From positions 41,462-105,461 of the forward strand of contig JAJFFK010000042.1 in NCBI GenBank assembly GCA_021776655.1: DNA of 64,000 nucleotides. The letters run 5' to 3'. The translations under genes and the position numbers were made by a program. This DNA comes from Henriciella sp. Its GTDB lineage: Bacteria; Pseudomonadota; Alphaproteobacteria; Caulobacterales; Hyphomonadaceae. Below, piece by piece: positions 9,471-18,643 of the stretch; position 1 is the first letter of the stretch; each line of letters starts with the position of its first letter. The notes beneath the pieces are model-generated. The model was not told where the DNA came from. It made no database searches and saw only the letters and a program-made list of their open reading frames with translations.

Positions 9471-10121
9471 ATGAGTCACTCTGCCACTACTCTTTCAGAT
9501 GCAACTTGGAAACAGTTGGATGCCCGGACACGTCAAGTTGACGAGGATCGCTGGCTCTCTAGTCGCTACGCAAACCTCACTGATCGCAGGGGGTTGATGA
9601 CGCTATATCTGTTAAATCACGAATTAGCGCGGATCAGATCGGTTGTGACGGAACCGGGCTTGGGGGCGATTCGATTCCAGTGGTGGCGCGACGCCCTGGC
9701 GGAATTGCCAGATGGAAATCTCTATCGGCACGACGTCATTGGCGCGCTGGCCGAACAGGTGGAGGCCGGGCTGCTGAACGTGGAAGCGCTGCAAAAGCTG
9801 GTCGATGGCCACGAGGCAGCCTTTCACGCAAAGGATCGCAAGCTCGAGCCTGATCGACGGCTGACGGCAATGGCCGCCCAGACATTGGCCCCGATGCATG
9901 GTTGGGGCGCTTGCATCGAACTGGTGGCCCCGCACGTCGCCGCACTCAAGCGCGGTGAGAATGTCGGATACGGACCTGTTATCAGTCAGGCACCAGGCGG
10001 CATCAGACCCGCGATTGCGCATTTCCGGCTGAGGCGAATACTGGGAAAACCCGCAACCGGGGGAGGGGCAATCGCCCGAAGAATATGCGTAATGAGGGCC
10101 ATCCTGACCGGCGTGGTTTGA
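9471..10121 (+). CDS. Squalene/phytoene synthase-like protein (NDUFAF6 type)
   Basis: About 216 residues. LNHELARIRSVVTEPGLG followed by IRFQWWRDAL and the C-terminal AHFRLRRILG...MRAILTG are the hallmarks of the short squalene/phytoene-synthase homologues related to mitochondrial NDUFAF6, a complex I assembly factor. The DDxxD prenyl-diphosphate motifs of true synthases are not visible, so catalysis of prenyl condensation is unlikely. The start is uncertain: ATG 9471 was chosen, ATG 9444 would add nine residues, and neither has a good ribosome-binding site. It is divergent from sodB with only about 60 bp between them. The C-terminus looks short for the family. Confidence 0.75.
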   Translation: MSHSATTLSDATWKQLDARTRQVDEDRWLSSRYANLTDRRGLMTLYLLNHELARIRSVVTEPGLGAIRFQWWRDALAELPDGNLYRHDVIGALAEQVEAGLLNVEALQKLVDGHEAAFHAKDRKLEPDRRLTAMAAQTLAPMHGWGACIELVAPHVAALKRGENVGYGPVISQAPGGIRPAIAHFRLRRILGKPATGGGAIARRICVMRAILTGVV

Positions 10122-10138
10122 GGTCAGTCTATTGCCAG

Positions 10139-10185
10139 TACCGCGACAAAAATGTTACCGCGACAAAAATGTGAACGCTGTTCAC
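10139..10185. promoter_or_regulatory. 17-bp tandem duplication running into a palindromic operator
   Basis: Two exact 17-bp copies of TACCGCGACAAAAATGT lie head to tail (10139-10155 and 10156-10172). The second runs into a perfect 15-bp palindrome, GTGAAC-gct-GTTCAC (10171-10185). This lies 57-103 bp before the ATG of the TolC-family gene. The palindrome has the size and symmetry of TetR-family operators, which often control efflux channels; no TetR gene is in the window. Function is inferred from position only. Confidence 0.5.
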
Positions 10186-10241
10186 TTTTACAATTTGGCA
10201 GCTTATTCGCTAATAAGATATCCGCCACGGAGACAACCTTC

Positions 10242-11558
10242 ATGACCATACGGCGATTTTCACTTGCAGGGTTTGCGATCACACTTTTCGCGGCCACACC
10301 CTTTATGACGGGCTCCGCTCTGGGCGAGACTCTTCAGGACGCGCTAAACGCGGCCTATCAGAACAATCCACAATTGGAGGTGCAGCGCCAAAGCGCGGCC
10401 ATCGCTCAGGAGCAATTGTCCCAAGCCCGGTCACAACGCCGACCAACGGTTAATCTGTCTGGTAGTTACGGCTACGAATCGGTCGATTCGAATCGGCCTT
10501 TCTCGACTGCGTCAGGTTCGGTTGGAGATCGCGCCGTTTCCTCCGCTCAATTAGAGGCTGTGCTGCCTATTTATACGGGTGGCCGAATCAAGGCCGGAAT
10601 ACATCAGGCTGAAGCCGGTATTCTGACCGCGAATGCCCAATTGGACAGCGCCAGTCAGGATTTGATCCTGCAGGTCGTGACGGCTTATGTGGATGTTCGA
10701 CGTGACCGTGATACGGTCTTGATCCGTCAAAACAGTGTCAGATTACTTGAAGAACAGGTCCGTGCAGCAAAAGATCGGTTCGATGTAGGTGAAGTCACAC
10801 GAACCGATGTCGCCCAGTCAGAGGCCCGACTTGAAGGCTCGATTGCCGCCTTGGCGGGGGCCGAAGCTGGGCTGCAAAGCGCCCAGGCCAATTACGTCTT
10901 TCTGGTTGGCCTGGAGCCCGGTTTGCTGATCTCTCCACCGCCAGCACCTCTGCTGCCAGAAGATTTCGACTCAGCCCTGGCAATCGCGGTGACGTCTAAC
11001 CCAGATATCAATGCGGCCCTGTTCAATGAGCGTGTCGCTGCGGCTGGCGTGAAATCCGCTTATAGCGCCCTGAAGCCAACGGTTTCAATTGTTGGTACCG
11101 CCGGTCGTCAGGAAACCTATGACAATAATTTTCGCGATACGAGTGTTGCAGCAACCGCGCGAGCGACCATACCTTTGTATCAAGGCGGACTTGTAACAAG
11201 CCAGGTGCGGGCCGCCAAACTTCGCCACGCGCAAGCGCGTCTGCAAACAATCGCCATACAGCGACAGGTCAGGGCGCAGGTTGCTCAGTCTTGGTTTTCA
11301 AACATCGCGGCGCAACGGTCTATTCAAGCTTCGCACCGCCAGGTTGAGGCCGCCGAAATCGCATATGAGGGCGCGCAGGAAGAGCTCGCTGTCGGGGTTC
11401 GAACAACCCTGGACGTGCTGGATCAGGAGCAACAACTTCTGGAAGCCAATTTGAACCTTATTCAATCGCAACGCGATGCCTATGTCGCGGCGCATCAGTT
11501 GCTTCGTTCAATGGGCGCGCTGGGCGCTAATGATATCGGCTTGCTACCGGCGAACTAA
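10242..11558 (+). CDS. TolC-family outer membrane channel protein
   Basis: 438 residues from ATG 10242, preceded by GGAG at 10229-10232. A longer frame back to 10152 lacks a sensible N-terminus. The signal peptide (RRFSLAGFAITLFAATPFMTGSALG-E) is followed by the outer-membrane efflux protein repeat: TLQDALNAAYQNNPQLEVQR..., then AYVDVRRDRDTVLIRQNSVR, and a second copy with the typical GVRTTLDVLDQEQQLLEA. It forms a trimeric exit duct for type I secretion or RND efflux; no pump or adaptor gene is adjacent. The order tolC-popZ-valS is seen in Caulobacter relatives. Confidence 0.92.
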   Translation: MTIRRFSLAGFAITLFAATPFMTGSALGETLQDALNAAYQNNPQLEVQRQSAAIAQEQLSQARSQRRPTVNLSGSYGYESVDSNRPFSTASGSVGDRAVSSAQLEAVLPIYTGGRIKAGIHQAEAGILTANAQLDSASQDLILQVVTAYVDVRRDRDTVLIRQNSVRLLEEQVRAAKDRFDVGEVTRTDVAQSEARLEGSIAALAGAEAGLQSAQANYVFLVGLEPGLLISPPPAPLLPEDFDSALAIAVTSNPDINAALFNERVAAAGVKSAYSALKPTVSIVGTAGRQETYDNNFRDTSVAATARATIPLYQGGLVTSQVRAAKLRHAQARLQTIAIQRQVRAQVAQSWFSNIAAQRSIQASHRQVEAAEIAYEGAQEELAVGVRTTLDVLDQEQQLLEANLNLIQSQRDAYVAAHQLLRSMGALGANDIGLLPAN

Positions 11559-11658
11559 AGTATGAATTTCTGGTGGGAAACGAGTGGAGTGTAATTGGTT
11601 GTTAACCGACACCCAATAGCTCAGATTCAAGAGCACATTAAGTACGGGGAATTGGCAA

Positions 11659-12324
11659 ATGGCAGAACAGGCCCAACAAGAACCAACGATGGAAGAGATT
11701 TTGTCGTCAATTCGCAAGATTATTGCAGATGATGATAGCAGCCCGCAGGCCGCTGTCTCAGCCGAAGTTGTCGACGTTCAAGACACTGGCGTTGAGGACT
11801 TTGATGATCTTGATATGGCTGTCGAGGACTTTGTTGAGGATCTGCCGCAAACTGAAGATGATGTCCTTGCCGCGATCAGCAATTCGTCAGATAGCGATGT
11901 ATTCGATCCGATTTCAGACTTTGATGATCTGGTAGAAGAGCCGAAGATGGAAGACATCGAGGACCGTTTTGAACTGTCAGAAGACCTGGCAGAGTCGATT
12001 TCCATTACACAGCCAGAGCCATATATTGCAGAGAGTTTTGCGGCCGAACCTGAACTCGCGCCTGACCCAATTGAGGATATCCCAATGGCCATGCCAGATA
12101 CAATAATTGACGCGAAGATCGCCGACGCCGCCGCTGGCTCGCTAGGCCGATTGCTGTCAAAAGTACAGTTTGGCGAAGACGCCGGGGGTAATAATACGAT
12201 TGACGGATTGGTGCGTGAATTACTGCGGCCGATGCTCAAGGAATGGCTCGACGCCAACCTTCCCGGCATCGTCGAGAATGCGGTTGAGCAGGAAGTCGCG
12301 CGAATTGCACGCAAGGCCAGCTAG
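11659..12324 (+). CDS. popZ: PopZ-like polar organizing protein (DUF2497)
   Basis: 221 residues. The N-terminus MAEQAQQEPTMEEILSSIRK and the C-terminal helices (LVRELLRPMLKEWLDANLP...VEQEVARIARKA) are the two conserved ends of DUF2497/PopZ. The middle is very acidic and low-complexity, as expected for the disordered, phase-separating part. PopZ forms the polar microdomain that anchors ParB-parS and recruits cell-cycle kinases. The gene directly before valS is the usual location. The product is longer than Caulobacter PopZ because of an extended acidic linker. A GANTC site (GATTC, 11624-11628) lies about 30 bp before the start, which could link expression to CcrM/GcrA control (inference). Confidence 0.88.
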   Translation: MAEQAQQEPTMEEILSSIRKIIADDDSSPQAAVSAEVVDVQDTGVEDFDDLDMAVEDFVEDLPQTEDDVLAAISNSSDSDVFDPISDFDDLVEEPKMEDIEDRFELSEDLAESISITQPEPYIAESFAAEPELAPDPIEDIPMAMPDTIIDAKIADAAAGSLGRLLSKVQFGEDAGGNNTIDGLVRELLRPMLKEWLDANLPGIVENAVEQEVARIARKAS

Positions 12325-12353
12325 ACCCGGCCTATTCCAGTGACTAAGAGAGC

Positions 12354-12385
12354 AAGGCGCGCCCGTTCGGTGCGTCTTTTCTTTT
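12354..12385 (+). terminator. Intrinsic terminator after popZ
   Basis: Stem AAGGCGCGCC (12354-12363) pairs along its whole length, with two G-U wobbles, to GGTGCGTCTT (12369-12378) across a 5-nt loop, followed by TTCTTTT. It lies between popZ and valS, so valS needs its own promoter or read-through. Confidence 0.7.
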
Positions 12386-12410
12386 GCCGATAATCTGACC
12401 GGACCGCCCC

Positions 12411-15386
12411 ATGATTGACCAGCGTTTTGATCCCAAAGCTCACGAGCAGCGCATTTATGAACGCTGGGAAGAAGCCGGGTGCTTCAAGCCATCTGGCGAC
12501 ACGAGTGCGCAGCCTTACGCAATCATGATCCCGCCGCCAAATGTCACCGGCAGCCTGCATATGGGCCACGCGCTGAACCATACGATCCAGGACATCCTGT
12601 GCCGGTTCGAACGAATGCGCGGCAAGAATGTGCTGTGGCAACCGGGCATGGACCATGCGGGTATCGCGACGCAGATGGTGGTTGAGCGCAAACTCGCCGC
12701 GACTGGCAATCAGAGCCGCCGTGAGCTTGGCCGTGAGGCGTTCATTGAGAAGGTCTGGGAGTGGAAAACCCAATCCGGTGGGCAGATCCTTGAGCAGGAC
12801 AAGCGGCTTGGCTCAAGCATGGATTGGTCGCGGGAAAAATTCACGCTCGACCCGGACATGTCCGAGGCGGTGACCAAGGTGTTCGTCGAGCTGTACGAGC
12901 AGGGGCTGATCTACCGCGACAAGCGGCTGGTCAATTGGGACCCACATTTCGAGACCGCGATTTCGGACATTGAGGTCGAGCAGAAAGAAGTCGCCGGGCA
13001 TTTCTGGCATTTGCGCTATCCTCTGGCGGGCGGCGTGACCTATGAGCACCCGGTTTTTGACGAGGATGGCGAACCGGCAGGCACCGAGACGCGCGACTAT
13101 GTTGTGGTGGCGACGACGCGGCCAGAGACGATGCTGGGGGATACCGGTGTTGCTGTGCACCCGAGTGATGAGCGGTATGCCGGACTGGTTGGGAAATTTG
13201 TTGACCTGCCGATTGTTGGGCGGCGTATTCCGATTGTGGCGGACGAGTATGCTGATCCTGAAAAGGGCTCAGGCGCAGTGAAGATCACCCCGGCGCACGA
13301 TTTCAACGATTTTGAGGTCGGCAAGCGGGCCGGGCTGGCCGTGCTGAATATTCTCACGGGCAAGGCGGCGATTGTTGGCGGCGGCGAGGCAGAAGCGGCG
13401 TGTATTCCGGCAGATTATGTCGGCTTGGACCGCTTCGAGGCACGTAAACAGGTTGTTTCGGCGTTTGAAGCGCTTGGTCTGTTACAAGAGATAGAAAAGA
13501 AGAAGATCGAACAGCCGTTTGGTGATCGCTCTGGCGTCGTAGTTGAGCCTTGGCTGACCGATCAATGGTATGTCGATGCCGAGAAACTGGCCGTGCCTGC
13601 GCTGGAGGCGGTGAAATCTGGCCGCACGCGCTTCGTGCCGGAAAATTGGGACAAGACTTATTATAACTGGATGGACAATATCCAGCCGTGGTGTGTGTCG
13701 CGGCAACTCTGGTGGGGGCACCGGATTCCGGTTTGGTATGGGCCAACTTTGGACAAAAATGGACTGCTTGAAAAAGACAAGCCGTATACTGTTATCGTAG
13801 CTTTCACAGAAGAAGAGGCGCTAGAAAAAGCAAAAATCCATTATCAAGACAATTGTCAGAAAGAAGTGGAAATTCAAATTGATTCTTCTAAGGATCGCAA
13901 TTTTTATAAACACATAAGTCTGGACAAAGAGTTCAAGGCAAAAACTACTATAGGCTTTTCTAGAGACCCAGACGTCCTGGACACTTGGTTCTCGTCCGCG
14001 CTGTGGCCGTTCTCGACGCAGGGTTGGCCGAATGAAACGGACGCCTTGAAGCAATTCTATCCCGGCGCGGTTCTGGTGACGGCACCGGATATTATCTTCT
14101 TCTGGGTCGCCAGAATGATGATGATGGGACTGAACTTCATGGACGGGGAAGTGCCGTTCAAGGACGTTTATATCCATGCGATTGTTCGCGATGAGAGTGG
14201 CAAGAAGATGTCGAAATCGGAGGGCAATGTCATCGATCCGGTCGATCTGATCGACGGGATTGATGTTGATGCTTTGGTCGCGAAGCGCACGACAGGCCTG
14301 CGTCGCCCTGAAACCGCGCCGCAGGTTGAGAAAGATACCCGCAAACGCTTCCCGAACGGGTTTGAGTCGTTTGGCGCCGACGCGCTACGCTTCACGCTCG
14401 CCGCAATGGCGACCAAGGGGCGCGACATCAATCTCGCGGTTGATCGCGTCGCTGGATATCGCAATTTCGGCACGAAATTATGGAACGCGACCCGATTCGC
14501 ACAAATGTCCGAGGCCGCGTTCGGAACCTCGGTAAACCCGGAAACACTGGGTGTCCCGCTGAATCGTTGGATTGTCGGTGAAGTGTACGCCTGCGCATCT
14601 GCTGTCAGCGAAGCGATCGAGGATTATCGCTTCAACGACGCCGCCAGTGCGATCTATCATTTTATCTGGGACGTGTTTTGTGACTGGTATCTGGAGCTGT
14701 CCAAGCCGATTTTGCAGGGCGAAGATGGCGCGGACAAGGATGAGACGCAAAAGGTGCTCGGCTGGACGCTGGATCAGATATTCAAAATCCTGCACCCCTT
14801 CTCGCCGTTCATCACTGAAACACTCTGGGAACAGACCCTTGAGGCCCGCCCATCTGGTTTCCTTATGCAGCAACGTTGGCCCGGTTTGGAGAACGGTTGG
14901 AGCGACAAAGCGGCGAAAGATGAAATTGACTGGGTTTTGCGAACAATTTCTTCAGTACGATCCGTACGCTCTGACGTGAACGTTCCGGCTGGGGCGAAAG
15001 TGCCTGCAATCATTGCAGGTGTGAGCGAGGTGGCACGCGCACGGATTGACACGCACCGCGATGTGATCATGCGCCTTGCGCGCCTGGACTCGCTAAAAAT
15101 AGCCGATATCACCCCTGCAGGCGCCGTAAAATGCGTAGTTGATGAGGCGACGCTGGCACTGGAAATTGCCGATCTGATTGACCCAGAAGCTGAGATTGAA
15201 CGCCTCGACAAACAGCTCGGAAAACTTAACGGCGAGATCACCGGATTGGAAAAACGACTGGGCAATGAAGCCTTCGTTGCCAAAGCGCCTGAAGACGTTG
15301 TTGCCGAGCAACGCGTGCGGCTTGCCGACCTGCTGGCAACGCGCGATAAACTGACGACAGCGCGAGATCAACTCGCGGCGCTATAG
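12411..15386 (+). CDS. valS: Valyl-tRNA synthetase
   Basis: 991 residues; charges tRNA-Val. The class I signatures are PPPNVTGSLHMGHALNHT (HMGH at 50-53) and KMSKS at 599-603. The CP1 editing domain (TTRPETMLGDTGVAVHP) and the C-terminal coiled-coil arm (EAEIERLDKQLGKLNGEITG) are present. Unusual: between HRIPVWYGP and VLDTWFSS there are 76 residues where alphaproteobacterial enzymes usually have roughly half as many. The codons here (about 13751-13975) are AT-rich, 39 G/C in 120 nt at 13801-13920 against 38/60 and 37/60 in the flanking lines. The frame is intact and the essential motifs on both sides are kept, so the enzyme should work. No intein splice motifs are seen. Confidence 0.96.
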   Translation: MIDQRFDPKAHEQRIYERWEEAGCFKPSGDTSAQPYAIMIPPPNVTGSLHMGHALNHTIQDILCRFERMRGKNVLWQPGMDHAGIATQMVVERKLAATGNQSRRELGREAFIEKVWEWKTQSGGQILEQDKRLGSSMDWSREKFTLDPDMSEAVTKVFVELYEQGLIYRDKRLVNWDPHFETAISDIEVEQKEVAGHFWHLRYPLAGGVTYEHPVFDEDGEPAGTETRDYVVVATTRPETMLGDTGVAVHPSDERYAGLVGKFVDLPIVGRRIPIVADEYADPEKGSGAVKITPAHDFNDFEVGKRAGLAVLNILTGKAAIVGGGEAEAACIPADYVGLDRFEARKQVVSAFEALGLLQEIEKKKIEQPFGDRSGVVVEPWLTDQWYVDAEKLAVPALEAVKSGRTRFVPENWDKTYYNWMDNIQPWCVSRQLWWGHRIPVWYGPTLDKNGLLEKDKPYTVIVAFTEEEALEKAKIHYQDNCQKEVEIQIDSSKDRNFYKHISLDKEFKAKTTIGFSRDPDVLDTWFSSALWPFSTQGWPNETDALKQFYPGAVLVTAPDIIFFWVARMMMMGLNFMDGEVPFKDVYIHAIVRDESGKKMSKSEGNVIDPVDLIDGIDVDALVAKRTTGLRRPETAPQVEKDTRKRFPNGFESFGADALRFTLAAMATKGRDINLAVDRVAGYRNFGTKLWNATRFAQMSEAAFGTSVNPETLGVPLNRWIVGEVYACASAVSEAIEDYRFNDAASAIYHFIWDVFCDWYLELSKPILQGEDGADKDETQKVLGWTLDQIFKILHPFSPFITETLWEQTLEARPSGFLMQQRWPGLENGWSDKAAKDEIDWVLRTISSVRSVRSDVNVPAGAKVPAIIAGVSEVARARIDTHRDVIMRLARLDSLKIADITPAGAVKCVVDEATLALEIADLIDPEAEIERLDKQLGKLNGEITGLEKRLGNEAFVAKAPEDVVAEQRVRLADLLATRDKLTTARDQLAAL

Positions 15387-15393
15387 GAGAAAG

Positions 15394-15498
15394 ATGATTG
15401 CAAAAGCTATTACTGAGTATGTTTTCAACTTACCCGGGATGTATTGCGGCATGATTGACCCGAATGGCTTTGAAACGGCGATATTTGAGGTAGAATAG
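15394..15498 (+). CDS. Possible 34-residue small protein
   Basis: Starts 7 bases past the valS stop with AGGAGA in front (15386-15390). It encodes 34 residues: a hydrophobic N-terminal stretch AITEYVFNLPGMY and an acidic end GFETAIFEVE. No family recognised and no clear transmembrane span. The well-placed ribosome-binding site and the coupling distance to valS argue for translation; the short length and lack of a family argue against. It could also be a remnant of a longer gene. Confidence 0.3.
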   Translation: MIAKAITEYVFNLPGMYCGMIDPNGFETAIFEVE

Positions 15499-15563
15499 CC
15501 CTTTTGGCGTGGTGACAGCGGCGCGCTGCACGGTTAGGTCTGACCGCGAAGAGGATATCACTT

Positions 15564-17291
15564 ATGAGTAAGACATGGGACAAATCCCGCCTGCCGTCTC
15601 GGCATGTGACCGAAGGCCCGGCACGATCTCCACATCGCAGCTATTATTACGCGATGGGCTTGTCTACGGCTGACATCAAGAAGCCATTTGTCGGGGTCGC
15701 CTCGTGCTGGAATGAGGCCGCGCCGTGCAACACCGCACTGATGCGCCAGGCCCATGCCGTGTCTGAAGGTGTCAAAGCCGCCAATGGTACGCCGCGCGAG
15801 TTCTGCACGATCACGGTGACCGATGGCATCGCGATGGGACATGAGGGCATGCGTTCGTCTCTGGTTAGCCGCGACTGGATTGCCGACACGGTTGAACTGA
15901 CGATACGCGGGCATTCCTATGATGCACTGGTCGGGGTGGCGGGCTGTGACAAGTCGCTGCCGGGGATGATGATGGCGATGCTGCGTCTGAACGTGCCGAG
16001 TGTGTTTCTCTATGGCGGATCGATCATGCCGGGCCGGTTCGAAGGCAAGGATGTCACCGTGCTGGACGTGTTCGAAGCGGTCGGTGCGAATGCGGCGGGT
16101 ATGAACACGATGAGCGACGAGAAACTGGCCGCATTGGAAAAGCTCGCCTGTCCGGGCGAGGGCGCTTGCGGCGGGCAGTTTACGGCCAATACGATGGCGT
16201 GTGTGTCTGAAGCGATTGGGCTTGCTTTGCCGCTGTCATCAGCGCTGCCTGCGCCTTATCTCAACCGCGATGAATACGCCGTCGCGTCTGGCGAGGCGGT
16301 CATGCGCTTGATTGCAACGAACTTGCGACCGCGCGATATCTGTACACGCAAAGCATTTGAGAACGCAGCAATTGTGGTCGCCGCAACCGGCGGGTCGACG
16401 AATGCGGCCTTGCACCTGCCAGCGATGGCACATGAGTGCGGTGTCGCGTTCGACTTGAAGGATGTTGCCGAAGCGTTCGCCAAGACGCCGTATATTGCCG
16501 ACCTGAAACCCGGCGGGAATTATGTCGCCAAGGACTTTGGCGAAGCGGGCGGTGTGCCAATGCTGATGAAAACGCTACTGGCCGAGGGCCTGATCCATGG
16601 TGACTGCATGACTGTGACCGGTAAGACGATTGCAGAAAATCTTGAGGATGTGGTGTTCGACCCCACTCAAAAAGTGATCTATCCTGCCAGTGCGCCGATC
16701 ACCAAAACGGGCGGCGTTGTCGGTCTTTGGGGCTCGCTCGCGCCTGAAGGTGCAATTGTGAAAGTTGCGGGACTGGAAAAGCTGCAATTTACCGGCCCGG
16801 CCCGCGTATTCGATGGCGAGGAAGCGTGTTTCGCGGCGGTTGAAAACCGTGACTATAAAGAAGGCGATGTCCTGGTGATCCGGTATGAAGGCCCAAAGGG
16901 CGGCCCTGGCATGCGCGAAATGCTCTCAACCACGGCGGCGATTTACGGGCAGAGCATGGGCGACCGCGTAGCCTTGATTACGGATGGACGGTTCTCTGGT
17001 GCCACCCGTGGCTTCTGTGTTGGTCATGTCGGACCCGAAGCACAGGAAGGCGGCCCGATTGGCCTGATCGAGACGGGCGACATCATCTCGATCGATGCGG
17101 AAAAAGGCACGATCGACATCCGCTTGACCCCAGCTGAAATGCAGGCGAGACGGCAAAAATGGAGCCCACGTGTGACTGCTTATGGGTCCGGTGTGCTGGC
17201 CAAGTTCGCAAAACTCGTCGGACCGGCGCATAAGGGCGCAGTGACGCATGAAGGCTATGATGGGGAACGCCACATCTATGCAGATATTTGA
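15564..17291 (+). CDS. ilvD: Dihydroxy-acid dehydratase
   Basis: 575 residues; dehydrates 2,3-dihydroxy-isovalerate and -methylvalerate in valine, leucine and isoleucine synthesis. The Fe-S ligands are placed as in the [2Fe-2S] class: Cys55 (WNEAAPCN), Cys128 ([12 protein letters not shown]) and Cys202 ([14 protein letters not shown]). The C-terminal signatures [11 protein letters not shown] and [22 protein letters not shown] are intact. GAGGA lies about nine bases before ATG 15564. The related sugar-acid dehydratase Edd is excluded by the overall motif wording. No other ilv genes are nearby. Confidence 0.95.
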   Translation: MSKTWDKSRLPSRHVTEGPARSPHRSYYYAMGLSTADIKKPFVGVASCWNEAAPCNTALMRQAHAVSEGVKAANGTPREFCTITVTDGIAMGHEGMRSSLVSRDWIADTVELTIRGHSYDALVGVAGCDKSLPGMMMAMLRLNVPSVFLYGGSIMPGRFEGKDVTVLDVFEAVGANAAGMNTMSDEKLAALEKLACPGEGACGGQFTANTMACVSEAIGLALPLSSALPAPYLNRDEYAVASGEAVMRLIATNLRPRDICTRKAFENAAIVVAATGGSTNAALHLPAMAHECGVAFDLKDVAEAFAKTPYIADLKPGGNYVAKDFGEAGGVPMLMKTLLAEGLIHGDCMTVTGKTIAENLEDVVFDPTQKVIYPASAPITKTGGVVGLWGSLAPEGAIVKVAGLEKLQFTGPARVFDGEEACFAAVENRDYKEGDVLVIRYEGPKGGPGMREMLSTTAAIYGQSMGDRVALITDGRFSGATRGFCVGHVGPEAQEGGPIGLIETGDIISIDAEKGTIDIRLTPAEMQARRQKWSPRVTAYGSGVLAKFAKLVGPAHKGAVTHEGYDGERHIYADI

Positions 17292-17327
17292 TCGCGATGA
17301 ATGGCCCCACAGGACAGATCTTCAATC

Positions 17328-17345
17328 ATGAAGATAGAAAGGCGC
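17328..17345. repeat. Short perfect palindrome after ilvD
   Basis: ATCTTCA (17328-17334), ATCA, TGAAGAT (17339-17345): a perfect 7-bp inverted repeat in the 109-bp gap between ilvD and the next gene. There is no T-run, so it is either an operator for the small exported protein gene or a weak 3' hairpin. Confidence 0.3.
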
Positions 17346-17400
17346 GGTTGTGGCGGTCTTGTTCAGACAACTTTCAGGATTGCTGTGAGATAAATCCAAT

Positions 17401-17796
17401 ATGATCAAACATCTATCCAAGATTGCAACGGCCGGGTTGATCGGCATGTCGATGGTTCCAGTGGCCAGTGCTTTGTCGGCGACGCAAGCCAGAGAGTGCA
17501 GGGCAATGAATGCCAGTATCCAGGTTCGCCAGACCGAGGCCCGCCAATCTGCTGATCTTCGAGATACGCTGCTGATCGGTGTAGAGGACGCCGGCGATGC
17601 TTGGGAAGCTGCCGAAGCGGTCCGTCTCTTCAGTCCGACGCATGCAGCTGACGCCGATACCAAGCGAGCCACCTATGACGCCCTGAAGCAAGATTTGATG
17701 CGCCTCGAAATGGCACTTCAATCGTCTGTTTCGATGATCAATAGTGATGTCGCGGCCTATAATGGTCGCTGTGGAATGACCCGCGCTAGTCGCTAA
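17401..17796 (+). CDS. Exported protein of unknown function
   Basis: 131 residues with a Sec-type signal peptide (MIKHLSKIATAGLIGMSMVPVASALSA). The mature part is helical, about 105 residues, with two cysteines near its ends (ARECRAM and NGRCGM) that could form a disulfide in the periplasm. No family recognised. The ribosome-binding site is weak. The 3' end overlaps the convergent exonuclease III gene by 11 bp. Confidence 0.6.
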   Translation: MIKHLSKIATAGLIGMSMVPVASALSATQARECRAMNASIQVRQTEARQSADLRDTLLIGVEDAGDAWEAAEAVRLFSPTHAADADTKRATYDALKQDLMRLEMALQSSVSMINSDVAAYNGRCGMTRASR

Positions 17797-18565
17797 ACGT
17801 CGCAATCACCGGAACATGATCTGACGGTTTTTCCAATTCCCGGGCCTTGCGATAGATTTCAACTTTTTCAAGTCGATCTGCCGCTTGCGGACTAAGCAGG
17901 TGATGGTCAATCCGAATGCCCTGGTCTTTCGGAAACGCGCCGCCTTGATAATCCCAGAATGTATATTGATGGGCGCGGTTATCGCTGGCTTCAAACGCCT
18001 CGGTCAGGCCAAGCGTCTTGAGGCGCTGAAACGCCGCGCGGCAGGCGGGCAGGGTGAGCGCGTCGCCTTCCCAAACCGTGGGTTCCCAGCAATCCTCGCC
18101 TCTGGGAATGACATTATAATCTCCGCACAGCGTAAAGGCCTCCTCGTCCTGTAGCAGAGCCTGCGTGTGCGCGTGCAGCTGCGCCATCCAACCGATCTTG
18201 TAATCAAATTTCGGACCCGGGGCAGGGTTACCATTTGGCAGGTATAGGCCGCCGACACGAATGGGACTGTCTGAGAGGACCAGCGCCTCGATATAGCGCG
18301 CTTGTGCGTCGCTCTCATCACCGGGCAGGCCTTTGCGGATATCCTCAAGCGGGTGTCGAGACAGTAGCGCAACACCATTATAGCTTTTCTGGCCATGGAC
18401 TGCGCAATTATAGCCCAATTCCTCAATTTCGAGATACGGAAACGCGTCCGTTTCGCATTTGATTTCCTGCAAGCAGATTACATCGCAATCAATCGCGCCG
18501 AGCACGTCAATTACCGTTGCCAAACGGGCTTTGATCGAATTCACATTCCAGGTCGCAATACGCAT
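17786..18565 (-). CDS. xthA: Exodeoxyribonuclease III
   Basis: 259-residue apurinic/apyrimidinic endonuclease and 3'-5' exonuclease of base-excision repair. The AP-endonuclease family 1 motifs appear in order: MRIATWNVNSIKAR (Asn7), CLQEIKCE (metal-binding Glu), GGLYLPNGNP, CGDYNVIP (Asp/Asn), and the C-terminal RIDHHLLSP and KPSDHVPV (catalytic Asp-His). The length is normal for the family. It is monocistronic and divergent from the ArsR gene at 18667. Confidence 0.95.
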   Translation of the reverse strand: MRIATWNVNSIKARLATVIDVLGAIDCDVICLQEIKCETDAFPYLEIEELGYNCAVHGQKSYNGVALLSRHPLEDIRKGLPGDESDAQARYIEALVLSDSPIRVGGLYLPNGNPAPGPKFDYKIGWMAQLHAHTQALLQDEEAFTLCGDYNVIPRGEDCWEPTVWEGDALTLPACRAAFQRLKTLGLTEAFEASDNRAHQYTFWDYQGGAFPKDQGIRIDHHLLSPQAADRLEKVEIYRKARELEKPSDHVPVIATFSD

Positions 18566-18614
18566 GGCGCCTTTTAACTTGCTTGGCTGAAAGCGCTAGT
18601 GATTTTGAAAGCAC

Positions 18615-18643
18615 TTGACATGAAACCATAAGGTTTCCCATAA
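18615..18643 (+). promoter_or_regulatory. Promoter with overlapping palindromic operator before arsR-type gene
   Basis: TTGACA (18615-18620) matches a -35 box, and CCATAA lies 17 bases on (18638-18643) as a possible -10. Between them sits a perfect inverted repeat GAAACC-ataa-GGTTTC (18622-18637). A further half-site-like AAAGGTTTC follows at 18653-18661. The position over the promoter fits autorepression by the ArsR protein encoded immediately downstream. Confidence 0.55.

Noticed and set aside
9444..10121. Carotenoid or hopanoid biosynthetic squalene/phytoene synthase
   Set aside because: The aspartate-rich prenyl-diphosphate motifs are absent and no terpenoid genes are nearby; wording matches the NDUFAF6-like group.
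13745..13975. Intein or intron in valS
   Set aside because: The frame is continuous, far too short for an intein, and lacks the splice-junction Cys/Ser and His-Asn motifs.
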